Part shown: one piece after another, positions 8,974-18,804 of the stretch | Layout: every line of letters starts with the position of its first letter | How positions within the stretch are numbered: the first letter of the stretch is position 1 | Origin: a bacterium | GTDB taxonomy: Bacteria > Sysuimicrobiota > Sysuimicrobiia > Sysuimicrobiales > Segetimicrobiaceae | Direction: 5' to 3' | DNA length: 64,000 nucleotides | NCBI GenBank assembly: GCA_035307765.1 | Contig: DATGHU010000025.1 | Coordinates: forward strand, 21,916-85,915 | Notes under the pieces: generated by a model | Databases searched by the model: none | The model's input: only the letters and a program-made list of their open reading frames with translations | Told to the model about the DNA's origin: nothing | Position numbers and translations under genes: made by a program

Positions 8974-10014
8974 GTGGCCGACCCGCTGCTTTCAGTCCGA
9001 AACCTGAAGACCTACTTCTATACCGACGAAGGGGTCGTTCGGGCGGTCGATGGCCTCAGCTACGACCTGCAACGCGGGGAGACGCTGGGCATCGTCGGGG
9101 AGTCGGGGTGCGGCAAGAGCGTCCACGCCCTGTCCGTGATGCGGCTGATCCCGACGCCGCCAGGCAAGATCGTGGACGGGCAGATCTTCTTCGAGGGTCG
9201 GGATCTGCTGAAGTTGTCCGACGAAGAGATGCGGAAGATCCGCGGCAACCGGATCGCGATGGTCTTTCAGGAACCGATGACCTCGCTCAATCCCGTGCTC
9301 ACGATCGGCGAGCAGATCGCCGAGGCGGTGATGCTTCACCAGCGGCTCGACAAAAGGGCCGCCTGGGGGCGCGCCGCCGAGATGCTCGATCGCGTGAAGA
9401 TCCCCTTGGCCAAGCAGCGGGTGAAGGACTACCCCCACCAGTTCTCCGGAGGGATGCGCCAGCGCGTCATGATCGCGATGGCGCTCTCCTGCAACCCTTC
9501 CGTGCTCCTGGCCGACGAGCCGACGACCGCGCTGGACGTGACGATTCAGGCGCAGATCATCGAGTTGATGCGCGAGCTGCAGCGGGACTTCGGGACGTCG
9601 ATCATCATGATCACCCACAACCTCGGGGTGGTCGCGGAGATGTGCGACAACGTCGTCGTGATGTACGCCGGCCGGCCGGTCGAACACACCGACATCAAAC
9701 GGACCTTTAAGGAACCCAAACACCCGTACACCTGGGGCCTGCTGCACTCCGTCCCGAAGCTGTACGTACGGCAGGAGCGGCTGGTCCCGATCGAGGGACA
9801 ACCCCCGAGCCTGATCGACCTGCCGCCGGGGTGTTCGTTCGCCCCGCGGTGCCCGTTCGCCATGGAGGTCTGCGTGCAGGTCGATCCGCCTGACCTGACC
9901 GTGTCCCCCGGGCACACGGCGAAGTGCTGGCTGTACTCGGACAAGGCGACGGAGAAGGAGAAGGAAGCCGCCGCGGCGGCGGGCCTGGCGGCGTCGTTGA
10001 GCTCGTCCACGTAG
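8974..10014 (+). CDS. Peptide ABC transporter ATP-binding protein, DppD/OppD type
   Basis: This 346-residue cytoplasmic ATPase energises import. Walker A is GESGCGKS, the signature is [15 protein letters not shown] and Walker B is [13 protein letters not shown], followed by the H-loop [12 protein letters not shown]. The C-terminal oligopeptide-transporter domain has the cysteine pattern [14 protein letters not shown], which in OppD/DppD relatives can bind an Fe-S cluster. GTG 8974 is preceded by GGGGAGGGG. It pairs with the next gene as the two-ATPase set typical of Opp/Dpp systems. Only one ATPase pair serves the two permease pairs in this locus, so sharing is likely. Confidence 0.95.
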   Translation: MADPLLSVRNLKTYFYTDEGVVRAVDGLSYDLQRGETLGIVGESGCGKSVHALSVMRLIPTPPGKIVDGQIFFEGRDLLKLSDEEMRKIRGNRIAMVFQEPMTSLNPVLTIGEQIAEAVMLHQRLDKRAAWGRAAEMLDRVKIPLAKQRVKDYPHQFSGGMRQRVMIAMALSCNPSVLLADEPTTALDVTIQAQIIELMRELQRDFGTSIIMITHNLGVVAEMCDNVVVMYAGRPVEHTDIKRTFKEPKHPYTWGLLHSVPKLYVRQERLVPIEGQPPSLIDLPPGCSFAPRCPFAMEVCVQVDPPDLTVSPGHTAKCWLYSDKATEKEKEAAAAAGLAASLSSST

Positions 10015-10044
10015 TTCGCATCCCGGACGGGGTGGGGGGGACGG

Positions 10045-11079
10045 ATGGCAGCGAACAGCGAGATTCTCCTGGAGGTCAAGAACCTCCGCAAGTACTACCC
10101 GGTGACGAAGGGGTTCATCTTCCAGCGCCAGGTGGGGGCCGTCAAAGCGGTCGACGATATCAGCTTCTTCATCCGGAAGGGCGAGACCCTCGGGCTGGTG
10201 GGGGAGTCCGGGTGCGGCAAGACCACCACGGGCCGGGTGATCCTCCGGCTCCAGGAGCCGACCCAAGGGGAAGCGCTCTTCGAGGGACGGGACATCTTCA
10301 AGCTCCGGAAGGAAGAGCTCCGCCGGCTCCGTCGGGACATGCAGATCATCTTCCAGGATCCGTACTCCTCGCTCAACCCGCGGATGACCGTCGGGGACAT
10401 CATCGGCGAGCCGCTGGAGATCCACAAACTCGCCCGCGGGAAGGAAAAGGTCCGGCGCGTTCAGGAGCTGCTCGAGGTCGTCGGCCTCTCCCCGTACCAT
10501 GCCAACCGCTACCCCCACGAGTTCAGCGGCGGCCAGCGGCAGCGGATCGGGATCGCCCGGGCGCTCGCGGTCAACCCCAAGCTGATCATCGCCGATGAGC
10601 CGGTCTCCGCGCTCGACGTCAGCATCCAGGCGCAGGTGCTCAACCTCCTGGAGGAGCTGCAGAAAGAGTTCGGGCTGACCTACCTGTTCATCGCGCACGA
10701 CCTCTCGGTGGTGAAGCACATCAGCGACCGGATCGCCGTGATGTACCTCGGGAAGATCGTGGAGCTGGCCGCGACCGAGGACCTGTTCAGCACCCCCCAG
10801 CATCCCTACACCGAGGCGCTGCTCTCCGCGGTGCCGATCCCGAACCCGGAACTGCGCCGGGAGCGCATCATTCTGCCGGGGGACGTGCCGAGCCCCATCA
10901 ACCCGCCCTCGGGGTGCCGGTTCCACACCCGGTGCCTGTACGCCGAGCCGAGGTGCAAGGTGGACGAGCCGGAGTTCCTTGACGACGGCCGCGGGCACTT
11001 TACCGCCTGCCACGTCATGCCGTTCAAGACCCAGCGCAGCAAGGCCGCGGTGCTGCCCCGGCAGGCGGTGAACCCCTAA
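10045..11079 (+). CDS. Peptide ABC transporter ATP-binding protein, DppF/OppF type
   Basis: This is the partner ATPase, 344 residues. It shows Walker [10 protein letters not shown], the signature [15 protein letters not shown], Walker [14 protein letters not shown] and the DppF-type C-terminus with [14 protein letters not shown]. Its N-terminus ([23 protein letters not shown]) is diagnostic of the F-type subunit. ATG 10045 has a GGGGGGA purine run just upstream and lies 30 bases after the dppD stop. A hairpin follows the stop at 11082-11100 before the next binding-protein gene. Confidence 0.95.
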   Translation: MAANSEILLEVKNLRKYYPVTKGFIFQRQVGAVKAVDDISFFIRKGETLGLVGESGCGKTTTGRVILRLQEPTQGEALFEGRDIFKLRKEELRRLRRDMQIIFQDPYSSLNPRMTVGDIIGEPLEIHKLARGKEKVRRVQELLEVVGLSPYHANRYPHEFSGGQRQRIGIARALAVNPKLIIADEPVSALDVSIQAQVLNLLEELQKEFGLTYLFIAHDLSVVKHISDRIAVMYLGKIVELAATEDLFSTPQHPYTEALLSAVPIPNPELRRERIILPGDVPSPINPPSGCRFHTRCLYAEPRCKVDEPEFLDDGRGHFTACHVMPFKTQRSKAAVLPRQAVNP

Positions 11080-11081
11080 GT

Positions 11082-11100
11082 GAACCTCCCGCGGGGGTTC
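11082..11100 (+). terminator. Hairpin after dppF-type gene
   Basis: GAACCTCCC and GGGGGTTC can pair around a GC centre, two bases after the stop codon, followed by a T-containing but not T-rich stretch. It may be a weak terminator or processing site; the next gene starts 88 bases later. Confidence 0.35.
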
Positions 11101-11187
11101 TCCGTATTCTCGGGGACCAATCGATGTCGCTTTTGCTTCGGGTTGGGGCATGTCTAGGATACGCATCACTTCGGGGGGCGGAGACCG

Positions 11188-12948
11188 ATGAGGAGCCAGC
11201 GGCTGGGGGCGTTGTGTCTGGTCGGCGTATTGTTCGTGCTGACCCTGGGCACCGGTGCGCGCGGGGCCAGCGAACCCGTCAAGAATCCGGATACGTTCGT
11301 CACGCTGCGGTACGGGGATCCCGAAAGCCTCGACCCGGCCTGGGCCTACGACACGGCGAGCACCGAGATCGTCTACCCCAACGTCTACGAGGCGCTGATC
11401 GGCTACGACGGCACCGTCCTCTCGCACTACGTGCCGATGCTCGCCACGGCGGTCCCCTCGCTGGCCAACCATCTGGTCAGCGCCGACGGGCTGACGTACA
11501 CCTTCCCGATCCGGACGGGCGTGAAGTTCCACGACGGCACGACGATGACGCCCGAGGACGTGCGGTACTCGATGCTCCGGTTCATGCTGCAGGATCGGGA
11601 CGGCGGGCCGTCCTGGCTGCTGCTGACCCCGCTGCTCGGGGTGGCCAGCACCCGCGACTCCGCGGGAAAGATCGTCGTCACCTACGAGCAGGCGGCCAAG
11701 GCCGTGGCCGTGCAGGGGGACAACGTGGTCTTCCACCTGGCGCATCCCTATGGGGCGTTCTTGAGCATTATGGCGGCGTGGTCGTTCGTGCTGCCCAAAG
11801 CCTGGGCGGCGGCGCACGGCGATTGGGACGGCAACCCGGCCACCTGGCAGAAGTACAACAACCCCAAGCTGCAGGACCGCTACGAGTTCGACCACATGAA
11901 CGGCACCGGGCCGTTCACGCTGGAGTCGTGGGACCGGCAGTCGAAGCAGATCCTCCTCACCCGAAACGCCGCGTACTGGAGAAAGCCGGCCCGCCTGGCC
12001 CGGGTGGTGATCCGCAACGTCTCGGAGTTCACCACCCGGCGGCTGGCGCTCCAGCAGGGAGACGCCGACCTCGTCGCGGTGGACCGGTCGGACCAGAGCA
12101 AAGTGGAGGGGCTGCCCGGGGTGAAAATTGAGGACAACCTGCCATTGCTCGTCCTCCAGGTGCTGCAGTTCAACTGGAAGATCGACGCCACCGGCAATCC
12201 CGATGTGGGCAGCGGGAAGCTCGACGGGAACGGGATCCCGCCGGATTTCTTCAGCGACGTCCACGTCCGCCGCGCCTTCGCCTACGCCTTCGACTACGGG
12301 ACCTTCATCCGGGATGCGTACCGGGGAAAGGCCATCCAGCCAAACGGTCCGATCATCCAGGGGCTCCTCGGGTACACCCCAACCGCCCCAGTGGTCGCGT
12401 TCGATATCGCCAAGGCGACCCAGGAGTTCAAGGAAGCCTGGGGAGGGAAGCTCTGGGACGCCGGGTTCAAGTTTACGCTGACGTACAACACGGGGAACTC
12501 GGCACGCCAGATCGCCTCCGAGATCATCAAGGACAAGGTGCAGGCCATCAACCCGAAATTCAAGATCGACGTCCGGAACATCCAGTGGTCGACGTTCCTC
12601 GGGGCCACCCGGGCGCACAAGGGGACCCTCTACGCGCTGGGGTGGGCGGTCGACTATCCCGACCCCGACGATTTCGCGGCGCCGTTCATGGACAGCCGGG
12701 GGACCTACCCCCCGGAAAACAGCTATAGCAACCCCGAAGCCGACAAACTGGTGAAGGAAGGCGCCGAGGCCACCGATCCCGCAAAGCGGAAGGCGATCTA
12801 CGAGCAGCTGACCAAGGTGTCTTCCAATGACGTCCCCTACATCTACGAGGCGCAGCCGACTGGTTTTGCGGTGATGCGGTCGTGGGTGCGGGGATGGTAC
12901 TACAACGCCGTGATCATCCAAGACTACTACCCATTGTTCAAGCAGTAG
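11188..12948 (+). CDS. Peptide-type ABC transporter substrate-binding protein (family 5), copy 2
   Basis: This 586-residue exported receptor starts with a typical signal peptide (QRLGALCLVGVLFVLTLGTG) that ends near ARGASEP. Family features include ESLDPAWAYDTAST, TYTFPIRTGVKFHDGT, TPEDVRYSM, FDHMNGTGPFTLESWDR and VRRAFAYAFDY. It is a close paralogue of the broken gene at 15068-16841: the stretches AAHGDWDG, WQKYNNPK and GTGPF are shared. It precedes the second permease pair. Tandem receptor duplication next to duplicated permeases suggests the locus expanded for different substrates. Confidence 0.93.
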   Translation: MRSQRLGALCLVGVLFVLTLGTGARGASEPVKNPDTFVTLRYGDPESLDPAWAYDTASTEIVYPNVYEALIGYDGTVLSHYVPMLATAVPSLANHLVSADGLTYTFPIRTGVKFHDGTTMTPEDVRYSMLRFMLQDRDGGPSWLLLTPLLGVASTRDSAGKIVVTYEQAAKAVAVQGDNVVFHLAHPYGAFLSIMAAWSFVLPKAWAAAHGDWDGNPATWQKYNNPKLQDRYEFDHMNGTGPFTLESWDRQSKQILLTRNAAYWRKPARLARVVIRNVSEFTTRRLALQQGDADLVAVDRSDQSKVEGLPGVKIEDNLPLLVLQVLQFNWKIDATGNPDVGSGKLDGNGIPPDFFSDVHVRRAFAYAFDYGTFIRDAYRGKAIQPNGPIIQGLLGYTPTAPVVAFDIAKATQEFKEAWGGKLWDAGFKFTLTYNTGNSARQIASEIIKDKVQAINPKFKIDVRNIQWSTFLGATRAHKGTLYALGWAVDYPDPDDFAAPFMDSRGTYPPENSYSNPEADKLVKEGAEATDPAKRKAIYEQLTKVSSNDVPYIYEAQPTGFAVMRSWVRGWYYNAVIIQDYYPLFKQ

Positions 12949-12957
12949 CACACGTCG

Positions 12958-12986
12958 GCGGGCCGGCCCCGGGTGGGCCGGCCCGC
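12958..12986 (+). repeat. Strong 12-bp-stem hairpin between binding protein and permease
   Basis: GCGGGCCGGCCC (12958-12969) and GGGCCGGCCCGC (12975-12986) form a perfect 12-bp stem with a five-base loop. It ends seven bases before the permease ATG and has no U-tract. It shares its core with the palindrome at 6154-6169, found at the equivalent junction of the first gene set. Confidence 0.6.
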
Positions 12987-12993
12987 ACCGCCG

Positions 12994-14019
12994 ATGATCG
13001 CCTTCATATTTCGCCGGCTGCTCCTCCTCCCATTCGTCGCCCTGGGCGTGTCGCTGCTGATCTTTTCCCTGACGCAGTTCCTGACCCCGGCGATGCGGGC
13101 CAGCCTCTACATCCACGACCCAAAACAGCTGGCGGCGCTGCCGGAGATCATCCGGAAATACCACCTCGATCAACCCGTCTACGTCCAGTACGGAGGGTGG
13201 CTCGCCCAGATCGCGCACGGGGATCTCGGCTGGAGCGAGACGGCGCGGGAGCCCGTCGCCGACGCGATCCGCGGCTACTTCCCCGCGACCTTTGAGCTCG
13301 GCCTCTACTCGTTCCTCTGCATCCTCGGGTTCGGCATCTGGCTGGGGACCCAATCGGCGGTGCACAAGGACCGGATCATCGATCACCTCAGCCGGTTCAC
13401 GTCGATCAGCGGGGCCTCGCTGCCGACGTTCGTCTGGGGCCTGCTGCTGCTGATGGTGTTCTACGGCCACTTCGGCTGGTTTGCGCCGGGGCGGCTCTCG
13501 CTCGACGCCGACCTGTTCGTGCACAGCCCCCGATTTCACGCATTTACCGGCCTCATGACCATCGACGCGGTGCTGAACGGCCAGTGGTGGGTGTTCTGGG
13601 ATGCGGTGCGCCACCTGGTGCTGCCGGTGGCGACGCTGACCTACTACCTCACGGCCGTGCTCGTCCGGATCACCCGCTCCTCGATGCTGGAGACCTTGGC
13701 CGCCGACTACGTCCGCACCGCCCGGGCGAAGGGGCTGGCGCAGCACGTGGTCGTCGACAAGCACGCCCGCCGGAACGCCCTCATCCCGGTGATCACCCTC
13801 GCCGGGCTCCTCTTCGTGGGGCTGCTGAGCGGGGTGGTGATCACGGAGACCGTCTTCAATTTCCCGGGGATCGGCCGCTGGGGCGTGGGGGCCAGCCAGC
13901 AGCTCGACATCCCCGCGGTGACCGGGTTTGCGCTGATCTTCGCCGGCCTCCTCGTGCTGGGAAACCTCTGCGCGGACGTCCTCTACGCCGTGGTGGACCC
14001 GCGGATCCGACTGCATTGA
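12994..14019 (+). CDS. ABC transporter permease, DppB type, copy 2
   Basis: This 341-residue permease begins MIAFIFRRLLLLPFVALGVSLLIF. I chose ATG 12994 over the in-frame GTG at 12973 because the latter lies inside the hairpin and adds a non-homologous leader. It has the six-helix DppB layout and the EAA loop DYVRTARAKGLAQHVVVDKHARRNAL. The C-terminus DVLYAVVDPRIRLH matches copy 1. Its stop overlaps the probable TTG start of the DppC partner. Confidence 0.93.
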   Translation: MIAFIFRRLLLLPFVALGVSLLIFSLTQFLTPAMRASLYIHDPKQLAALPEIIRKYHLDQPVYVQYGGWLAQIAHGDLGWSETAREPVADAIRGYFPATFELGLYSFLCILGFGIWLGTQSAVHKDRIIDHLSRFTSISGASLPTFVWGLLLLMVFYGHFGWFAPGRLSLDADLFVHSPRFHAFTGLMTIDAVLNGQWWVFWDAVRHLVLPVATLTYYLTAVLVRITRSSMLETLAADYVRTARAKGLAQHVVVDKHARRNALIPVITLAGLLFVGLLSGVVITETVFNFPGIGRWGVGASQQLDIPAVTGFALIFAGLLVLGNLCADVLYAVVDPRIRLH

Positions 14020-14966
14020 GCGCGGTACGCTCCGCCCCAGCCCTCCCCCTCTCGCGGGCGTCCGGCGTGCCGCGGCGGGTGGAGACCGGGTGGCACCGCA
14101 CGGTGCGCCGGTTTCGGAAGAACCCGCTGTCCGTGCTCGGCGGGCTGATCGTGGTGCTTTTTGCGCTGGTCGCCCTGCTGGCCCCGGTCCTGGCGCACCC
14201 GACCGAGCGGAATCCCTACATGATCCCCCACTCCGGGTACTCCAGCGATCCGCGCCCGCCCGGGCCGGGACACCCCTTCGGCACCACCGAGGAGCAGTTC
14301 GACCTGTACTACGGGGTGATCTGGGGGGCGCGCACCGCGTTCGTCGTCGCGCTGACGGTGGTGGCGACGGCCGTGGTCACGGCGCTGATCCTGGGCAGCG
14401 TCAGCGGGTACTACGGCGGGCCCGCGGACGAGCTGGTGATGCGGATTACCGACATCTTCCTGGCATTCCCCGGGCTGATCCTGGCCGTGGTGATCGTGGC
14501 GGTGCTGGGGCAGAGCGTCCGGAACGCGGTCATCGCCATCGCCGTGGTGGAGTGGCCGACCTACACCCGCCTCCTGCGGGGCGAGTTTCTCCGGGTGCGC
14601 GACATCGAATACGTGCAGGCCGCCCAGGCCCTGGGGGGTGGCGACTTCCACATCATCACCCGCCACGTGATTCCCAACACCATCTATCCGATGTTGATCC
14701 TGGCCTCGTTGAACATGGGGGGCATCGTCATCACCTTCGCCGCCCTCTCCTTCTTGGGCCTCGGCGCGCCCCCCGGCTACGCCGACTGGGGGCAGCTGAT
14801 CAACCTGTCCCACAACTGGATCGCGGGAACGGCCGGCGACCCCTTCACGTACTGGTACACCCTCATCGTCCCGGGGACCGCGATCTTCCTGTTCGTCCTG
14901 GGATGGAACCTCCTCGGGGACGCCTTCCGCGACATTTTCGATCCCCACCTTCAGGGGAGCCGGTAG
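14016..14966 (+). CDS. ABC transporter permease, DppC type, copy 2
   Basis: This is the second permease of pair 2. The open frame extends far upstream through dppB in another frame, so the start must be chosen. TTG 14016 overlaps the dppB stop (TTGA), giving 316 residues and translational coupling; GTG 14067 and GTG 14079 are alternatives. The recognisable protein begins WHRTVRRFRKNPLSVLGGLI and contains GTTEEQFDLYYGVIWGARTA, where copy 1 has the FGSDQFGRD-type motif. The EAA loop is DIEYVQAAQALGGGDFHIITRHVIP. The FGTTEEQFD sequence departs from the usual DxxGRD motif, which is notable. Confidence 0.88.
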   Translation: MSAVRSAPALPLSRASGVPRRVETGWHRTVRRFRKNPLSVLGGLIVVLFALVALLAPVLAHPTERNPYMIPHSGYSSDPRPPGPGHPFGTTEEQFDLYYGVIWGARTAFVVALTVVATAVVTALILGSVSGYYGGPADELVMRITDIFLAFPGLILAVVIVAVLGQSVRNAVIAIAVVEWPTYTRLLRGEFLRVRDIEYVQAAQALGGGDFHIITRHVIPNTIYPMLILASLNMGGIVITFAALSFLGLGAPPGYADWGQLINLSHNWIAGTAGDPFTYWYTLIVPGTAIFLFVLGWNLLGDAFRDIFDPHLQGSR

Positions 14967-15067
14967 CCGCCCATCCAGGGAACCCGTTCCTCCTGACCGA
15001 ACACGGTCTCCATGGGCGAGGCCCGTCCGCGGGCTCGCCCGTCCATCTGCCAGAGGAGGGGGAGGAG

Positions 15068-16841
15068 ATGCACACGGTACCATGGATCCGGCGCACGACC
15101 GCCGTGGCCGCCGCGGTGCTCCTGATCGGCGCACTGAGCGTGGTCACCGTTCGCGGCGCGGGGGAGCCGGTGAAAAATCCGGGGACGTTCGTCGAGCTGC
15201 AGTTTGGGGATGTGAGCAGCCTCGATCCCGATCTCGCCTACGACATCTACTCCGCCGAACCGATCTGGCCCAACGTCTACGAGACGCTGATCACGTACAG
15301 CGGGTCGTCGCTCGACAAGTTTCAACCGATGCTGGCGACCGAAGTGCCGAGCCTGGCCAACCACCTGATCAGCCCGGACGGGCTCACCTACACCTTTCCG
15401 ATCCGGAAGGGCGTCCACTTTCACGACGGGTCGGTGATGACCCCCGATGACGTCGTCTACTCGATCCGGCGGTTTCTGCTCCAGGACAGGCCGGCGGACC
15501 GGCGTGGCTCCTGCTCAGCCCGCTCTTGGGGATCGACAGCACCCGCGACGACAAGGGGAAGATCCAGGTGGCCTTCGCCGACGTCGCGCGGGCGGTGAGC
15601 GCCAAGGGCGACGACGTCGTCATCCACCTGAAGAAGCCCTTCGCGCCGTTCCTGACGATCATCGCCGCCTGGGGAGGCGTGATGCCGCGCGCCTGGGCGG
15701 CGGCGCACGGGGATTGGGACGGCAGCGCGGGGACGTGGCAGAAGTACAACAACCCCAAGACCGAGGACCGCTACGCCTTCGACCACATGGACGGCACGGG
15801 GCCCTTCAAGCTCGATCACTGGGACCGCCAGGCCAAAGAAGTCCTCCTCGTCCGGAACGACAGCTACTGGCGACTCCCGCCGCGCTCGAGCGGGTCGTGA
15901 TCCAGTCGGTGGCGGAGTTCACCGCCCGGCGCCTGCAGCTGCAGCAGGGCGACGCCGACCTGGTCGTCGCCTCGCTGAACCAGGAGAACCAGCTGCGCGG
16001 CCTGCCGGGCACGGTGATCGAAGACAACCTCCCCCAGATCGCCGTCCAGACGCTGCAGTTCAACGTCAAGATCAACACCGAGGCCAACCCGGACGCGGGC
16101 AGCGGCCGCCTGGACGGCGCGGGGATCCCGCCGGACTTCTTCGCCGACATCCACGTGCGGCGGGGATTCGCCTATGCCTTCGACTACGCCGCGAACCTGA
16201 ACGGGGCCTACGCCGGCAAGGGCGTCCTGCCCCACGGCCCGATCGTGCAGGGGCTGCTGGGGTTCGACCCCACGATCCCGGTGTACACGACGAGCCGCGA
16301 GAAGGCCGTCGCCGAGTTCAAGGAGGCGATGGGGGGCAAGGTCTGGGACACCGGGTTCAAGCTCACGATCCCGTACACCGCCGGGAACACCGCGCGGCAG
16401 GTGGGGGCGCAGATCGTCAAGGACACGGCCGAGGCGATCAACCCCAAGTTCCAGATCGCGTCCCGGCCGGTGCCGTCCAGCGCCCTGACTGACCTCCTCT
16501 TCAGCCACAAGGGGACGATGTACTTCCTGGGCTGGTTCGCCGATTATCCGGACCCGCACGACTTCGCGCAGCCGTTTCTGTCGGCGAACGGGTACTTCCC
16601 GGTCCGGGGTGGGTACCGGAATCCCGAGGCGGACCGGCTGATCGACCAGGCCGTCGGCACCGCCGACCCGGAGAAGCGAAAGGCCCTCTACAAGCAGCTC
16701 TCCATGATCGCCTACAACGATGTTCCGTACCTGTTCCTCGTCCAGCCCGTCACCTACTACGCGATGCGCTCGTGGGTGCACGGCTGGTACTACAACCCGA
16801 TCTACCCGGGGCAGTACTTCTACACGATCAGCAAGCGCTGA
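15068..16841 (+). pseudogene. Peptide-type substrate-binding protein (family 5), copy 3, with two frameshifts
   Basis: The gene starts with a good GGGGGAGGAG site and a signal peptide (TTAVAAAVLLIGALSVVTV). The reading frame moves twice. Near 15490 the protein leaves frame within LQDR, and a single added base would restore LQDRAGGPAWLLLSPLLG, matching copy 2 (LQDRDGGPSWLLLTPLLG). Near 15875 it leaves frame again after NDSYWR and resumes as PAALERVVIQ. The last 310 residues then run intact to ISKR. Both lesions look like single-base losses next to G or C runs, so assembly error is as likely as true decay; codon use in all three segments still looks coding. Confidence 0.85.
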
Positions 16842-16905
16842 CCCGCCGGGCGTTCTCCGATGAGTCCGCGGGGCGGCCCGATGCTTGAGCCGCCCCGCGG
16901 CGCTG

Positions 16906-16914
16906 TGCTACGAT
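16906..16914 (+). promoter_or_regulatory. Extended -10 promoter of the gatCAB operon
   Basis: TGC-TACGAT lies 34 bases before the gatC ATG; no clear -35 is visible. A GGGGGG run at 16933-16938 may serve as ribosome site. Confidence 0.4.
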
Positions 16915-16948
16915 GACACCGGATGGACGATTGGGGGGCATCGCAGCG

Positions 16949-17239
16949 ATGATCGATGATCGGACCGTGGCGCGTGTCGCCCGACTCAGCCGGCTGGAGC
17001 TCTCCGCGGAGGAACGCGATCGGTTTCGCGCGCAGCTCGGGCAGATCCTCGAGTACGTGCAGTCGCTCGACGCCCTCGATGTGAGAAACGTCCCGCCGAC
17101 CGCGCACGTGCAGGCGGCGGTCAACGTCCTGCGCGATGACGTCGCCGCTCCCTCCCTCGATCAACGCGCGGCGCTCGCGAACGCCCCCGCCGAGGAGGAC
17201 GGCTACTTCGTCGTTCCGCCGGTGATCACCGAGGAATGA
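16949..17239 (+). CDS. gatC: Asp/Glu-tRNA amidotransferase subunit C
   Basis: GatC stabilises the GatA-GatB complex that converts Glu-tRNA(Gln) and/or Asp-tRNA(Asn) to the amide form. The 96 residues from ATG 16949 begin [22 protein letters not shown], the family N-terminus; the longer frame from 16913 adds unrelated residues. The central [19 protein letters not shown] helix and the end ([15 protein letters not shown]) are typical. Its last codons overlap gatA (ATGA at 17236). Confidence 0.95.
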   Translation: MIDDRTVARVARLSRLELSAEERDRFRAQLGQILEYVQSLDALDVRNVPPTAHVQAAVNVLRDDVAAPSLDQRAALANAPAEEDGYFVVPPVITEE

Positions 17240-18723
17240 GCACAGCGCCCGGTCTCGCCGACCGGTCGGCCTGGGAGCTGCGCGACCTGTACCGGCGGCG
17301 GGAAACCTCCCCGACGGAGGTGGTGCGCGCCCTCCTCGACCGCATCGCCGCGGAGGAGCCGCGCCTGCATGCCTATCTGTCCGTGGACCGCGAGACCTCG
17401 CTGGCCGATGCCGCGCGGTGGGACGCCGCCGCCGGCGCGGAGGACGCGCCGCCGCTGGCCGGGATCCCGGTGGCGATCAAGGACAACATCTGTACGCGCG
17501 GCTGGCCGACGACCTGCGCCTCGCGCACGCTGGAGCGGTTCCGGCCCCCCTACGACGCGACCGTTGTGGCGCGGCTGCGCCGGGCCGGCGCGATCCTGGT
17601 GGGGAAGGTCAACCTCGACGAGTTCGCGATGGGCAGCAGCACCGAGTACTCCGCCTTCGGGCCGACCCGCAATCCCTGGGATCCCACTCGGGTCCCGGGG
17701 GGCACGAGCGGGGGCCCGGCGGCGGCGGTGGCGGCGGGGGAGGCCACGCTGGCGCTCGGGTCGGACACCGGCGGGAGCATCCGCCAGCCCGCGGCGTTCT
17801 GCGGCGTGGTCGGGCTCAAACCGACCTACGGCCGGGTCTCGCGGTACGGGCTGGTCGCGTTCGCGTCGTCCCTCGATCAGATCGGTCCGCTTGCCCGCGA
17901 TGTGCGCGACGCCGCGCTCCTGCTTCAGGTGATCGCGGGGCACGATCCGGCCGACGCCACCTCCGCCCGGGTCGAGGTGACACCCTACCTGGAGCGGCTG
18001 ACCGGGGAGATCCGCGGGAAGCGCCTGGGCGTGGTGCGCGAGTTCTTCGCCGAGGGCCTCGATCCGGCGGTCGGCGCAACCGTCCGCGAGGCGATCGCGA
18101 CCTGCCGCCGCCTCGGCGCGGTGTGCGAAGACGTCTCGCTGCGCCTCGCCGCCTCCGCGCTGCCGGCCTACTACATCATCGCGCCCGCCGAGGCGAGCAG
18201 CAACCTGGCGCGGTACGCCGGCGTTCACTACGGGCACCGGTCGGCGGAGGCCCGCGATCTCGAGACGCTCTATTCGCGGACCCGGCGGGAGGGGTTCGGC
18301 GCGGAAGTCAAACGGCGGATCATGCTTGGCACCTACGCGCTCTCCGCCGGGTACTACGAGGCGTTCTACCTCCGCGCCCAGCGCGTCCGGACGCTGATCC
18401 GCCAGGACTTCGAGGCGGCCTTCGCCCGGTTCGACGCGCTGATCGGCCCGGTCGCGCCCACCACGGCGTTCCGGCTGGGGGAGAAGGTCGACGATCCGCT
18501 GCAGATGTACCTGTCCGACATCTACACCGTGCCGCTGAATCTCGCCGGGATCCCGGGGATCTCGGTGCCCTGCGGGTTCGTCGGCGGGCTCCCGGTGGGG
18601 CTGCAGGTGATCGGCCGACCCTTCGACGAGGAGACGATCCTGAACGTGGCCTACGCCTTCGAGCGGGCCACGCCGTTTCACACCGCGCGGCCCCCACAGG
18701 CCGGCGGCCAGTCTCGGTCATGA
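17236..18723 (+). CDS. gatA: Glutamyl/aspartyl-tRNA amidotransferase subunit A
   Basis: GatA hydrolyses glutamine and passes ammonia to GatB. The 495-residue amidase-signature protein shows the Ser-cisSer-Lys triad: Lys82 in VAIKDNI, Ser158 in [10 protein letters not shown] and Ser181 in TGGSIRQPA. The family block [13 protein letters not shown] is intact. The sequence GTSGGP replaces the more common GSSGGS next to the triad, a conservative change. The start overlaps the gatC stop by four bases, so the subunits are translationally coupled. A loopless GC hairpin separates it from gatB. Confidence 0.97.
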   Translation: MSTAPGLADRSAWELRDLYRRRETSPTEVVRALLDRIAAEEPRLHAYLSVDRETSLADAARWDAAAGAEDAPPLAGIPVAIKDNICTRGWPTTCASRTLERFRPPYDATVVARLRRAGAILVGKVNLDEFAMGSSTEYSAFGPTRNPWDPTRVPGGTSGGPAAAVAAGEATLALGSDTGGSIRQPAAFCGVVGLKPTYGRVSRYGLVAFASSLDQIGPLARDVRDAALLLQVIAGHDPADATSARVEVTPYLERLTGEIRGKRLGVVREFFAEGLDPAVGATVREAIATCRRLGAVCEDVSLRLAASALPAYYIIAPAEASSNLARYAGVHYGHRSAEARDLETLYSRTRREGFGAEVKRRIMLGTYALSAGYYEAFYLRAQRVRTLIRQDFEAAFARFDALIGPVAPTTAFRLGEKVDDPLQMYLSDIYTVPLNLAGIPGISVPCGFVGGLPVGLQVIGRPFDEETILNVAYAFERATPFHTARPPQAGGQSRS

Positions 18724-18736
18724 CTCCCCGGTCAAC

Positions 18737-18756
18737 GCCGCCCGCCGGCGGGTGGC
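18737..18756 (+). repeat. GC hairpin between gatA and gatB
   Basis: GCCGCCCGCC and GGCGGGTGGC are adjacent arms that pair fully with one G-T. It has no U-tract and lies inside an operon, so attenuation or mRNA processing is more likely than termination. Confidence 0.35.
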
Positions 18757-18804
18757 GGCGCGTCGGGTGGGCCCTCGCCCCGATGCCCGGGAGGCGGTAG
18801 CGGC

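Noticed and set aside
8992-14016. Minus-strand open frame of 1674 codons opposite the transporter genes
   Set aside because: Same shadow effect; rich in Arg, Gly, Asp, Val, with no family motif, and the plus strand is fully occupied by recognised ABC genes.
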